From an uncultured Muribaculaceae bacterium (GTDB lineage Bacteria > Bacteroidota > Bacteroidia > Bacteroidales > Muribaculaceae), in assembly GCA_947629175.1 (NCBI GenBank), contig CANRCT010000008.1, forward strand, positions 17,431-81,430: a stretch of DNA of 64,000 nt. The letters run 5' to 3'. Numbering within the stretch: the stretch's first letter is position 1; the number at the start of each line of letters is the position of its first letter. Position numbers and translations under genes: made by a program. A model generated the notes under the pieces. It saw only the letters and a program-made list of their open reading frames with translations. It was not told the DNA's origin and searched no databases. Positions 1 through 7,804 of this stretch are shown here, in pieces.

Positions 1-657
1 CCCGAGGACGAGCTGCAGATCATCGTCACCTCGGCGATACCGGCGGCCACGTCGGAATACAACCTGCCCAACAGCAATGCCTCATTCTCCACCGGCACCG
101 GAAGCATTCTCACCGACAGCCAGCAGCAGAGCTATTTTGTTGACCGCGACGGCAATATCGCATTCCCGAAACTCGGCGCCATACATGTGGCCAGCCTTAC
201 CACGGCCGAGCTGCGCGAAAAGCTTCTGCAGCAGATAGGGAAGCATGTCAAGGATCCCAACGTCAGAGTGCTCATCACAAATTTCCACGTCAACGTGATG
301 GGAGAGGTGCGCAATCCCCACCGCATACATGTCGCATCCGAACGATTCTCCATATTCGACGCTCTCGCAGCCGCAGGCGACATGACCGAATACGGCCGGC
401 GCGACAACGTCACCGTCATCCGCGAGGAAGCCGACAGCGCACGCTATGTGCGGCTCGATCTGCGCGATCCGGCCATCACGGCATCGCCCTACTACTATCT
501 CCGGCAGAACGACGTAGTGATAGTGGAACCCAACGACATCCGCCAGGCCAACTCCCGCTACAACCAGAACAACGCCTTCAAGCTCTCGGTCATATCCACC
601 ATCGTGGGAGCCGTGTCGGTCATAGCGTCACTTGTGATAGCTCTCGCAGTCCACTGA
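1..657 (+). CDS. Polysaccharide export outer-membrane protein (Wza-like), 5' partial
   Basis: The reading frame is open from the first base, so the N-terminus lies outside the window; the visible part is 218 residues. It shows the polysaccharide-export pattern (PEDELQIIVTS, then YFVDRDGNIAFPKLGAIHVASLT) followed by an SLBB-type segment (VNVMGEVRNPHRIHV...FDALAAAGDMTEYGRRDNV). The end is a hydrophobic stretch (about the last 25 residues) that could be a membrane anchor. In this family the protein forms the outer-membrane exit for capsule or exopolysaccharide. It heads a run of four same-strand genes with polymerase-like, Wzz-like and glycosyltransferase products, which supports the role. The signal peptide cannot be seen. 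Confidence 0.85.
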   Translation, partial: PEDELQIIVTSAIPAATSEYNLPNSNASFSTGTGSILTDSQQQSYFVDRDGNIAFPKLGAIHVASLTTAELREKLLQQIGKHVKDPNVRVLITNFHVNVMGEVRNPHRIHVASERFSIFDALAAAGDMTEYGRRDNVTVIREEADSARYVRLDLRDPAITASPYYYLRQNDVVIVEPNDIRQANSRYNQNNAFKLSVISTIVGAVSVIASLVIALAVH

Positions 658-682
658 TCAAGCATCATACCGATCCTCTACC

Positions 683-1921
683 GTGCTGAAGACTGACCGC
701 ATATGCGTATGGATTTTCATCGCCGTCCTGGCGCTGCTGCTTCCGTCGGTGAAGTGGCTCAAGCCTGTCGACGAGATGGCGGCGCTATGCCTCGCATTCC
801 TGGCTATGGCCGACTGCGTGGTCAACGGCGCGTGGCGCCGCTACATGCTCCTGTGGGTCATTATGGCCCTGCTCGCCCTCTATGCGGCATATTCGCTCAC
901 AGCCGTCAGCTACAATACAGCTTATGCTGTCGCGGTCGATTATGTGATCCAGCTCAAACCGTTCGTGCCCTTCGCAGTATTTCTGGCCGTGGCCCCACGG
1001 CTTACAGACTCCGACCGGCGTCTCCTCCGCGCCATAGCCATAGTCAACGCCGCCGCGGCATGCGTCATATCGTTCTTCAGCCAGTCGGCAGTCGATTCCC
1101 TCATACAGCATATAAGCTATGTCGGCCTGGCAGCTGTGCTGAGTTTCCTGACGTGGCTCCTGTGCTCCGTCGGGCCCGACGGCCGCATCTCCTCCCGCGA
1201 CAAAGCTACCGCTTTCCTGCTCCTGGCCATGGGGCTGCCGTGCGGACGTTCGAAATTCTACGGCACCTGCGTGGTGGCTCTCTATTTCCTGACATTATAC
1301 CTGCGCCGGAATCGGCCCATGCCCGCGCGCTATCAGCTGCTGACAGGTCTGACGGTGGGAATCATAGTGGCGGCCGTAGGCTGGAGTAAATTCCGCTTCT
1401 ATTTCATCGACATGGGAAGCGATCTGCGCAACGGCGGCATCGAATCGATGGCGCGCCCCGCGCTCTATGCCGCCGCCGCGCTGATCATGGTCAGCCACGT
1501 GCCTTTCGGAAGCGGACTCGCCTCCTTCGCCAGCCATGCTTCCGGCGAAGTGCACTATTCGAAAATCTACTACGAGTACGGGCTCAACAACGTCTACGGT
1601 CTGACACCGTCGGAGCCCGACTTCGTCTGCGACGCATTCTACCCCTCGCTCGCCCAGTTCGGCGTAGCCGGACTGCTGCTCTTTGCCGCCTTCTGGTTCT
1701 ACATCGGCGCCCTGCTCAGAAGGATACGCCGCCGGCTTCCCGACGGCCAGGCGCTCTTCGCCGTAGCCTGGACGGCGATACTCTTCATTTTTATCGAAAA
1801 CATCGCGAGCACCACTTTCGTGCAGTCGGCCGGACTCTACTGCATGATGATGCTCGGCATGATATGCTCAATGGCTCCCGAAGCCGACAAAACATCCACT
1901 ATTCATGGCTACAACCCCTGA
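683..1921 (+). CDS. Polytopic membrane protein, O-antigen ligase/polymerase (Wzy-like)
   Basis: This 412-residue protein is almost wholly hydrophobic, with about ten predicted membrane segments. One large hydrophilic loop near residues 275-320 (GSGLASFASHASGEVHYSK...YEYGLNNVYGLTPSEPD) resembles the periplasmic loop of Wzy polymerases and WaaL ligases. The predicted start is GTG at 683, 25 bp after the export gene stop; no better ATG gives the first membrane segment intact. Its end overlaps the next gene by 17 bp. In context it probably polymerises or ligates repeat units of the exopolysaccharide handled by its neighbours. Family sequence identity is low, so ligase and polymerase cannot be told apart. 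Confidence 0.65.
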   Translation: MLKTDRICVWIFIAVLALLLPSVKWLKPVDEMAALCLAFLAMADCVVNGAWRRYMLLWVIMALLALYAAYSLTAVSYNTAYAVAVDYVIQLKPFVPFAVFLAVAPRLTDSDRRLLRAIAIVNAAAACVISFFSQSAVDSLIQHISYVGLAAVLSFLTWLLCSVGPDGRISSRDKATAFLLLAMGLPCGRSKFYGTCVVALYFLTLYLRRNRPMPARYQLLTGLTVGIIVAAVGWSKFRFYFIDMGSDLRNGGIESMARPALYAAAALIMVSHVPFGSGLASFASHASGEVHYSKIYYEYGLNNVYGLTPSEPDFVCDAFYPSLAQFGVAGLLLFAAFWFYIGALLRRIRRRLPDGQALFAVAWTAILFIFIENIASTTFVQSAGLYCMMMLGMICSMAPEADKTSTIHGYNP

Positions 1922-3980
1922 CAAAAACGAGATCGATCTACGCCGCATCATGCGCGCCATCCGTTCCCGCCGCTGGATCTACCTGGCGGGATGCGCTGCA
2001 ATAGCCTCCATGGCCATAGCCTTCTGCTGCATCACCCAGCCGCGCTACGAGTCGACGGCCACAATGCTTATAGAGGACAGCTCGACGGATCAGGTGCAGA
2101 ACTCCAATCCTATGGCCGCCATGATGCGCACGTTCTCGATCGGGGGGGCATCTGCTGCCAGCGTCGACAACGAGCTTCTTCTCGTCAACACCATGGACGT
2201 CATGCGGCGCACAGTCGTAGCGCTCGGCCTCAACACCGAGCTGTCGGAGCGCAACGGACTGCGCAAACGGCTCCTCTTCAATGATGCGCCCCTGAAAGTC
2301 ACTATGAGGCCTGCAATACTCGACACTCTTACCGTCCCCGCAAAAGCCGAACTGACGCTTCACGCCGACGGCAGGCTGTCGGCGTCGGTTAAAGCCGGAC
2401 GGTTCAGCACATCGGCCGGCCCGTCGCCTCTTCCCATGAGCATTTCCACGCCGATCGGCGACATCACCGTGGCCCGGAGCGCATCGGCCGACTCATCATC
2501 GGTCAGCGGAGCCGACCGCCGTTATCTCGCTGTGATCACCGGCACGCAGGAAGCCGCCAACAATCTGTACAAAAAAGTCATCATCGACATTGCCGACAAG
2601 CTCGCCGACGGCATCACGCTCTCGATCACCGACGTAGGCCGTGAGCGCGGTCGGGCGATACTCGACGAGGTGATGCGCCAATACAACTTCAAGCGGCTCG
2701 AACGCACCCATGCGATCGCCGAAGCCGAGCTCCGCTTTCTCGACGGACGCATAGCCGATATATTCTCCGAACTGACCGAAAGCGAGAAGCTCGTGGAGAA
2801 ATTCAAGACCAAGGCCAACTTCGTCAGTATCGGCAACGAGGCTCCGATACTTCTCGAAAAAAGTCTCGACTCCCACGAGGAGACCCTGAAGACCACTGCC
2901 GAGATAGCATATTTTGAGCAGATACTCGCCACTCTGCGCGAAGGTCACACCGGACTGCTCCCGGCCGTCGTCATCCCCGGGTCGTCGTCGAGCGCGGGAA
3001 CCGAGAGCGGCCCCAACGCCATAATCGCCGCCTACAACGAGCAGGTCATGCTCCAGCAGGAGCTGCAGCGGTCGGCCAAGCCGGGCAATACCGCACTCAT
3101 CGCCGCCGAACAGCGCATCGAGCAGCTGCGTATGAGCATCATCAGCTCATTCACCCAGCTCCTTGAGGGTGCGCGCCACGCGGAGCAGCGCCGCAAGGGG
3201 GCGACAAGCCAGCTTGACACACATCTTCACGCCCTCCCTACGTATGAGCGGCAGTTCATGGAGCTCTTCCGCGACAACGCTATCAAAAACGAGCTGTATA
3301 CATTCCTCCTGCAGAAGCGCGAGAACGCCCTGCTGCAGCTCCACTCCGAGACCACCTCGGGATTCATCATCGACCGGGCTGTGACCTCGCTCAAGCCATC
3401 GAAGAAGCGGCCTGCGATCGTGATGGCGCTGGCGCTCTTCGCCATGATCGGCTTCGTCGGAGCGGGAGTGGCATTCACCCTTCGCCGCCGCGACACGCTT
3501 CTCGATCCGTTCGACCTGCGCCGGTGGGGGCTCGAAGAGCGCACCGTAGCCCTGTCGCTCTCTGACCCGAGGCCCGGCATCGTAAGTCTGCGCTCACTGC
3601 TGACCGACCGGCATGAGCCGCTCGCTGTCTACGCGGCTCTGATCGACGCCCCTGACACCGCCCTCCAAAACCTTACATCGGCCATGGAACGCTCCGGACT
3701 CGCCGTCGTCATCCCCGACATAGCCGACAGCTCCGACAACGATCCGCTTCTATCCCCGGCATTCTCCAAAGAAGTGTCAGCCGTCACGGCCTCGGGCGCG
3801 TATGCCATCGTCAGGATTCCCGACCCGATGCATTTCGACGAGCTGCGCCATCAGATCGACGCCCCCGCGGGCGCTCTGCTCGTCATGGCCGGCAAAGGGC
3901 AGCTGAAGCGCCGCGGACTCGCCGACCGTCTGAAGGGGATCGATCCGTCCCACGTGGCCATAGCCATAGTAGCGCAATGA
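1905..3980 (+). CDS. Wzz/Wzc-type polysaccharide chain-length protein without a visible kinase site
   Basis: The 691-residue protein has the Wzz architecture: a first membrane helix at about residues 28-46, a long periplasmic coiled-coil region (two helical blocks around 260-330 and 370-430), and a second membrane helix at about 504-526. The cytoplasmic C-terminus (about 165 residues) is where Wzc proteins carry a BY-kinase, but I see no Walker A (GxxxxGK[ST]), no Walker B and no terminal tyrosine cluster. It may therefore be a degenerate kinase domain or another fold. It should sit in the inner membrane and set chain length or contact the export pore. It overlaps the preceding gene by 17 bp and the following one by 4 bp (ATGA). 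Confidence 0.8.
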   Translation: MATTPDKNEIDLRRIMRAIRSRRWIYLAGCAAIASMAIAFCCITQPRYESTATMLIEDSSTDQVQNSNPMAAMMRTFSIGGASAASVDNELLLVNTMDVMRRTVVALGLNTELSERNGLRKRLLFNDAPLKVTMRPAILDTLTVPAKAELTLHADGRLSASVKAGRFSTSAGPSPLPMSISTPIGDITVARSASADSSSVSGADRRYLAVITGTQEAANNLYKKVIIDIADKLADGITLSITDVGRERGRAILDEVMRQYNFKRLERTHAIAEAELRFLDGRIADIFSELTESEKLVEKFKTKANFVSIGNEAPILLEKSLDSHEETLKTTAEIAYFEQILATLREGHTGLLPAVVIPGSSSSAGTESGPNAIIAAYNEQVMLQQELQRSAKPGNTALIAAEQRIEQLRMSIISSFTQLLEGARHAEQRRKGATSQLDTHLHALPTYERQFMELFRDNAIKNELYTFLLQKRENALLQLHSETTSGFIIDRAVTSLKPSKKRPAIVMALALFAMIGFVGAGVAFTLRRRDTLLDPFDLRRWGLEERTVALSLSDPRPGIVSLRSLLTDRHEPLAVYAALIDAPDTALQNLTSAMERSGLAVVIPDIADSSDNDPLLSPAFSKEVSAVTASGAYAIVRIPDPMHFDELRHQIDAPAGALLVMAGKGQLKRRGLADRLKGIDPSHVAIAIVAQ

Positions 3981-5122
3981 AGATCGCCGTAGCCGGCACC
4001 CGCGGCTTTCCGGGCATACAGGGTGGCGTGGAGACCCACTGCGAGGAGCTTTATCCGCGCCTCGCGGCGATGGGCGCCGACGTGACAGTCATGTGCCGCC
4101 GACCCTACATGGCACCCGACGCTCCCGCAGCGTGGCGTGGCGTGAGGCTTCTGCCCCTCTGGTCGCCCCGCCGGCAGTCGACAGAGACGATCGTACACAC
4201 ATTTTTAGCCGTCATCAGGGCGCGCATGACCGGAGCGCGCATAATGCATCTCCACGCCTGCGGCCCAGCGCTCATGGCCCCGCTCGCACGCCTGCTCGGC
4301 ATGAAGGTGGTCACCACCCTCCACGGCCACGATTACCGCCGCGCCAAATGGGGCCGCATGGCCCGCGTGGCCCTTCGCCTGGGCGAGCGCACGGCCCTCG
4401 CATGCAGCAACGCCGTCATATCCATATCGCCCGCCATCACCGAAGCGCTGCGCGCCCGAAGCGGATCGCGCTGCCGCATATTCACCATTCCCAACGGCGT
4501 CAATCCTCCGGCGCCCGATGCCGCCGACCGTCAGTGGCTCGCATCGCTCGGCGTCAAGCCAGGCCGATACGTTGTGGCGGTCGGACGCCTTGTGCCTGAA
4601 AAGGGGCTCCACACACTCATCGAGACCGCTCCTGCTCTGCGCGAGGCCGGCCTGCGGATCGTCGTGGCCGGAGGAGCCGACCACCCGACGGCCTACTCCG
4701 AGGCGCTGAAGCGGCTTGCCGCCGAGATGGGTGTAGTGATGACCGGAGCGGTCAGCCACCGGCGCGTCCACGCGCTTCTGGCCGACGCCGCCCTCTTCGT
4801 CATGCCCTCGCTCCACGAAGGGCTCCCCATCGCCCTCCTCGAAGCCATGAGCCACGGCCTCGACGTGGCCGTCAGCGACATCGAGCCGTGCCGCCTGCCG
4901 CAGCTCGCTTCATCCGATCTCTTCCCACCCGGCGATGCCGCCGCCCTCGCCTCCCTTATCCTCGCCAAGACTTCGACATCATCACGTATACAGGGCGACG
5001 CCCCTGATGCGGTCGGAAATCCCGCCAACGCAGTCGCACCCGCGCGCCGCAGCTACGACCTCTCGGCCTACGACTGGGACAGCATCGCCGCCTCCGTTCT
5101 CGCCATCTACCGCTCCCTCTGA
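3977..5122 (+). CDS. Family 4 glycosyltransferase
   Basis: The 381-residue protein begins MKIAVAGTRGFPGIQGGVET, the nucleotide-sugar glycosyltransferase start typical of GT4 enzymes with a DUF1972-like N-terminus. The C-terminal half has the GT-B signature VAVGRLVPEKGLHTLIE and the EX7E region PSLHEGLPIALLEAMSHG (about residues 278-296), which binds the donor sugar nucleotide. It starts in a 4-bp overlap with the Wzz-like gene, so translation is probably coupled. It is the last gene of the exopolysaccharide run. Acceptor and sugar cannot be inferred. It acts at the cytoplasmic face of the inner membrane. Confidence 0.88.
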   Translation: MKIAVAGTRGFPGIQGGVETHCEELYPRLAAMGADVTVMCRRPYMAPDAPAAWRGVRLLPLWSPRRQSTETIVHTFLAVIRARMTGARIMHLHACGPALMAPLARLLGMKVVTTLHGHDYRRAKWGRMARVALRLGERTALACSNAVISISPAITEALRARSGSRCRIFTIPNGVNPPAPDAADRQWLASLGVKPGRYVVAVGRLVPEKGLHTLIETAPALREAGLRIVVAGGADHPTAYSEALKRLAAEMGVVMTGAVSHRRVHALLADAALFVMPSLHEGLPIALLEAMSHGLDVAVSDIEPCRLPQLASSDLFPPGDAAALASLILAKTSTSSRIQGDAPDAVGNPANAVAPARRSYDLSAYDWDSIAASVLAIYRSL

Positions 5123-5184
5123 AAGCGACAGTCTCAACTGCCCCCGCGGCTCATCTGCGAAGATCCGCTGCCCGATATACACCA

Positions 5185-5223
5185 AACCCCGCCATGGCCT
5201 GCTGCGCAAGCCATGGCGGGGTT
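5185..5223. terminator. Hairpin with conserved loop (copy 1)
   Basis: A perfect 14-bp stem (AACCCCGCCATGGC, 5185-5198, with its complement 5210-5223) closes the 11-nt loop CTGCTGCGCAA. It lies between a rightward gene and a leftward gene stub, so it may act as a bidirectional terminator, although no T-tract follows. The same loop recurs at 7648-7660 with a different but still paired stem. Confidence 0.55.
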
Positions 5224-5274
5224 AACGGTATTATATGGTCTCAGACCAATCTTCCCTCCGACGGGAGCCTAAGG

Positions 5275-5355
5275 TCAGGGCTTCGGGTCGAGAGAGAATG
5301 AGTAGAAGGTGAAGATCGTCTCCTCCTCGTCGCTGACGGGCATACGGCGCACGCC
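5275..5355 (-). pseudogene. C-terminal stub of the 7724-8887 propeller lipoprotein gene
   Basis: The last 26 codons and the stop of the neighbouring lipoprotein gene are repeated here without change; upstream of 5355 the match ends abruptly. There is no start or signal peptide, so it is a relic. It lies 32 bp beyond the stop of the thioredoxin-like lipoprotein gene, in the same orientation. Confidence 0.9.
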
Positions 5356-5386
5356 TACGTTTTCGTACCTCTCTTTGGAAAAAAGA

Positions 5387-5824
5387 TCAGTATTTTCTAA
5401 CTCCAGGCAATAATCTGTAATCAAATGTTCCATCGGGCATACGTTCCATCAATATCGGATAACTGCTCTCCTCATAAGTACTTTTTACAAATGCGTTATT
5501 CCTGTCAATTACAACATTCTTCCTTGACAGAATATCATTGCCAATTTCAATCTTAAGCTTCTTTTCATTCCCTATTCGGGTAAACACAAACAAAACTTTA
5601 TTGTTATCGATATATTTCTTTAGAAATGATTCGGATTTATGAATACATGAAGTACATCCTACTCGAGGCATTATAACAATACTGTCATATTGCGAAATGT
5701 CTTGACTTTCAAAAACAGTTTCCATTTTATCAGTCAGAAAAGCACGATAACTCTTATGATTGTCGCATGCTGACAACAAAAACGCCATCGCTACCACGCC
5801 GGCCAACGGCCATTTGTTTTTCAT
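5387..5824 (-). CDS. Thioredoxin-like lipoprotein with CxxC
   Basis: The 145-residue protein has an SPII signal with lipobox LLSAC (lipidated Cys20). It then has a thioredoxin-type core: strand IVIMPRVG, CxxC motif C57-T-S-C60 at the start of a helix, and strand VLFVFTRIG. A Pro in SYPILM (about residue 128) could be the cis-proline facing the CxxC. The fold is short compared with full thioredoxins. It should be membrane anchored outside the cytoplasm. The start overlaps the stop of the upstream propeller gene by 4 bp (ATGA), so it is the last gene of a coupled three-gene unit whose first product is a four-cysteine secreted peptide. Redox activity on that peptide is my inference. The region is much richer in AT than the flanks. 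Confidence 0.7.
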   Translation of the reverse strand: MKNKWPLAGVVAMAFLLSACDNHKSYRAFLTDKMETVFESQDISQYDSIVIMPRVGCTSCIHKSESFLKKYIDNNKVLFVFTRIGNEKKLKIEIGNDILSRKNVVIDRNNAFVKSTYEESSYPILMERMPDGTFDYRLLPGVRKY

Positions 5825-6966
5825 ATACTTACAGGCTTAAAGGTGCGGAACATCAGATAATCGTCATCATCAGAATAAGAGTGTATACTTAATCCTCTTG
5901 GAGACACAAACATATGTATAAAACTGCCATGATAGTCATCAAAATCGGTTTCAGCTATTTTATTGAAATCATGGTCAAGCACAATCACTGTTATTGGACG
6001 CGGTACGTTGACCCCTTGAAAGTCATTAATATTGACTCCCTGGCGTACAGGCCGGATAAGTACACGATAATAAACATCGTTCCATCGGTCATATTTTATG
6101 CCCTTGTAAGCATAACTTCCGTACAAATGTGATTCATCGTAGGGATTATCAGCAGCCGAGATATCTATATCGCGGTCGGTACCGGCGAAATATGATTGAT
6201 ACGTAAGTGTATTGAGATCATATACTCTTATGCTGTCGGAGGCTGGAAAACTTACCACTATGGTGTTTCTGTCTCCTACACAATAGTCGGGAACAAGATA
6301 GAGAAAAGGGTTCCACCTATTTGAATCTATCGTCTTATAATCCGAGGGATATTCAGCAAAAGTTCTTATAGTCTTCTCTGTTGTATCCATTAATGCCATC
6401 GTCTGCACTCTTGCAGGATCTTCTGTGTCTGATGCCGCATAGGAAGGATGTCCAGACATTAGGATTTTACCATCCAACATAACGAGCGGCGATATGGAAG
6501 TAGCCCTTAATTGAGGCAATATACCATTGCTTATCGTTAAGTCTGTCAAAGGGATTCCACCAACTATAGATCCGTTATGATCTATGATAGTAAAATTCTT
6601 ATTCCAATAATTATATATGTAAATACTATCATCACTATGATAATAAACACCGCCTGAATTTGCGAGATCCACAGCATCTGGCCCTTGAGATGCTATTTTA
6701 ATTACATCCGTCTCTTCAAAATCAGAAAAATTAAAGAAACACAAACTTTTCATGGACATATTCAAATACATCAACCTAAACGAGACATTACTATCTATAG
6801 GCTGAATATACGTCGCAATCTGTGTTGTGGAATCATTAAGGTGAAACACATATGGGCTTTCTTCTGACACCTTCATGTCATATGATTTGGCATTATAATC
6901 TGTGCCACATGAAATAACTATTAATGAGACCAGCATCAACAATGCTGATCTCATTAAAGATTCCAT
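5821..6966 (-). CDS. Beta-propeller-like lipoprotein (DUF4221/6-bladed propeller type)
   Basis: About 381 residues with an SPII signal ending VISC (residues 6-20 hydrophobic). The rest is rich in beta-strand repeats such as SIYIYNYWNKNFTIIDHNG and SIRVYDLNTLTYQSYFAG, as in the TolB-like 6-bladed propeller lipoproteins of Bacteroidales. I chose the ATG at 6966, 14 bp after the peptide gene stop. The in-frame ATG at 6999 would overlap that gene and give a long tail before the signal. It sits in the middle of the NVEALA cassette. In Bacteroidales such propeller lipoproteins are commonly found beside NVEALA peptides, with no known function. Low GC suggests recent acquisition. Confidence 0.7.
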   Translation of the reverse strand: MESLMRSALLMLVSLIVISCGTDYNAKSYDMKVSEESPYVFHLNDSTTQIATYIQPIDSNVSFRLMYLNMSMKSLCFFNFSDFEETDVIKIASQGPDAVDLANSGGVYYHSDDSIYIYNYWNKNFTIIDHNGSIVGGIPLTDLTISNGILPQLRATSISPLVMLDGKILMSGHPSYAASDTEDPARVQTMALMDTTEKTIRTFAEYPSDYKTIDSNRWNPFLYLVPDYCVGDRNTIVVSFPASDSIRVYDLNTLTYQSYFAGTDRDIDISAADNPYDESHLYGSYAYKGIKYDRWNDVYYRVLIRPVRQGVNINDFQGVNVPRPITVIVLDHDFNKIAETDFDDYHGSFIHMFVSPRGLSIHSYSDDDDYLMFRTFKPVSI

Positions 6967-6980
6967 TGATCTGATTGCGA

Positions 6981-7226
6981 TCATATGGTTTTCCAACATG
7001 GGTGCTCGGCATTCTTGATCGCGGCGCAGATTTCACCGGCACCTCCGATTTCAGCCACACAACCACCTACATTCAGAGCGTCATTTGAACTGTTCTCACA
7101 CCCTGCTACTGCCTCGACACCATCAAGCGAAACAGATGATTCGTTCTCCATAGAACGGTTTTGGCACACCACAACTGCTAATGCAGAACATAGAATTGTA
7201 CCAAAGATTAACAACATTTTTTTCAT
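6981..7226 (-). CDS. NVEALA-family secreted peptide precursor
   Basis: An 81-residue precursor: a signal peptide (MKKMLLIFGTILCSALAVVV), then a short linker and the motif LDGVEAVAG (residues 34-42), matching the NVEALA signature. The tail has four cysteines (43, 56, 67, 76), glycines and small residues. The ATG at 7226 fits the signal peptide and lies about 20 nt after a predicted transcription start; the in-frame ATG at 7250 would add eight residues in front. It is the first gene of the three-gene unit. The family is widespread in Bacteroides and relatives but has no established function. Export and disulfide bonding are inferred from the signal and cysteines. Confidence 0.75.
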   Translation of the reverse strand: MKKMLLIFGTILCSALAVVVCQNRSMENESSVSLDGVEAVAGCENSSNDALNVGGCVAEIGGAGEICAAIKNAEHPCWKTI

Positions 7227-7252
7227 AATATATTGTATAAGGTAATACATTG

Positions 7253-7260
7253 CAAATGTA
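7253..7260 (-). promoter_or_regulatory. -7 box of the NVEALA cassette
   Basis: The minus strand reads TACATTTG, matching the Bacteroidetes consensus TAnnTTTG, inside a very AT-rich stretch. Transcription would start near 7246, about 20 nt before the ATG. No good TTG element is seen 19-20 nt upstream. Confidence 0.55.
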
Positions 7261-7463
7261 ATAATTTGAAATGCAAAAACTTTATTTTTTTAGTTAATAA
7301 ATATTTATTTGCACCATTAATAAGTTAATATAGTTTTATCCATGCGTTTATTTGTGATTTGTCACAAACCGGCAAGTGCGTTGGGGCATGGGATTAATGC
7401 CGGACAAGACAAGATAAGGATGGAAACCGTATGGGAGTGGTCGGAGACCACGCGATCTCTGCA

Positions 7464-7502
7464 AACCCCGCCATGGCGAAGCGGAGCGGTGCCTTGGTGG
7501 GG
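7464..7502. repeat. Degenerate third copy of the hairpin element
   Basis: The left arm is the same 14-mer as at 5185-5198, and the right arm GCCTTGGTGGGG still pairs, with one mismatch and one G-U. The loop has changed. It lies in 7261-7591, an intergenic stretch upstream of the NVEALA cassette in which I see no gene. Confidence 0.5.
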
Positions 7503-7591
7503 ATCCTATCGAATGCGCGGCGGCTTCTTCGTAGATGATCCGCCAGGATCAGGCAAGCCGCCAAACTAACGATACAGCCATGACTAATTGT

Positions 7592-7804
7592 CCCCCGCGG
7601 CTCATCTGCGAAGATCCGCCGCCAGATATCAGTCGACCCCGCCAAGGTCTGCTGCGCAAGCCTTGGGGGGTCGACTTCATTGTATGGTCTCAGACCAATC
7701 TTCCCTCCGACGGGAGCCTAAGGTCAGGGCTTCGGGTCGAGAGAGAATGAGTAGAAGGTGAAGATCGTCTCCTCCTCGTCGCTGACGGGCATACGGCGCA
7801 CGCC
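7592..7804. repeat. Right copy of the ~215-bp direct repeat
   Basis: Partner of 5141-5355 in the same orientation. It contains the hairpin 7631-7676, a 16-bp stem with one bulged G around the loop TCTGCTGCGCAAG. It also covers the last 27 codons of the intact lipoprotein gene. The two copies enclose the three-gene cassette. Confidence 0.9.

Larger units (their letters stand above)
5141..5355. repeat. Left copy of a ~215-bp direct repeat bracketing the NVEALA cassette
   Basis: Positions 5234-5355 match 7683-7804 without a difference (122 bp, offset 2449). Positions 5141-5167 match 7592-7618 almost exactly. The part between them has diverged in sequence but keeps a hairpin at the same place. 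The right-hand part is the 3' end of the lipoprotein gene at 7724-8887. The left copy therefore looks like the outcome of a duplication or of integration of a circular intermediate by homologous recombination. Confidence 0.9.
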
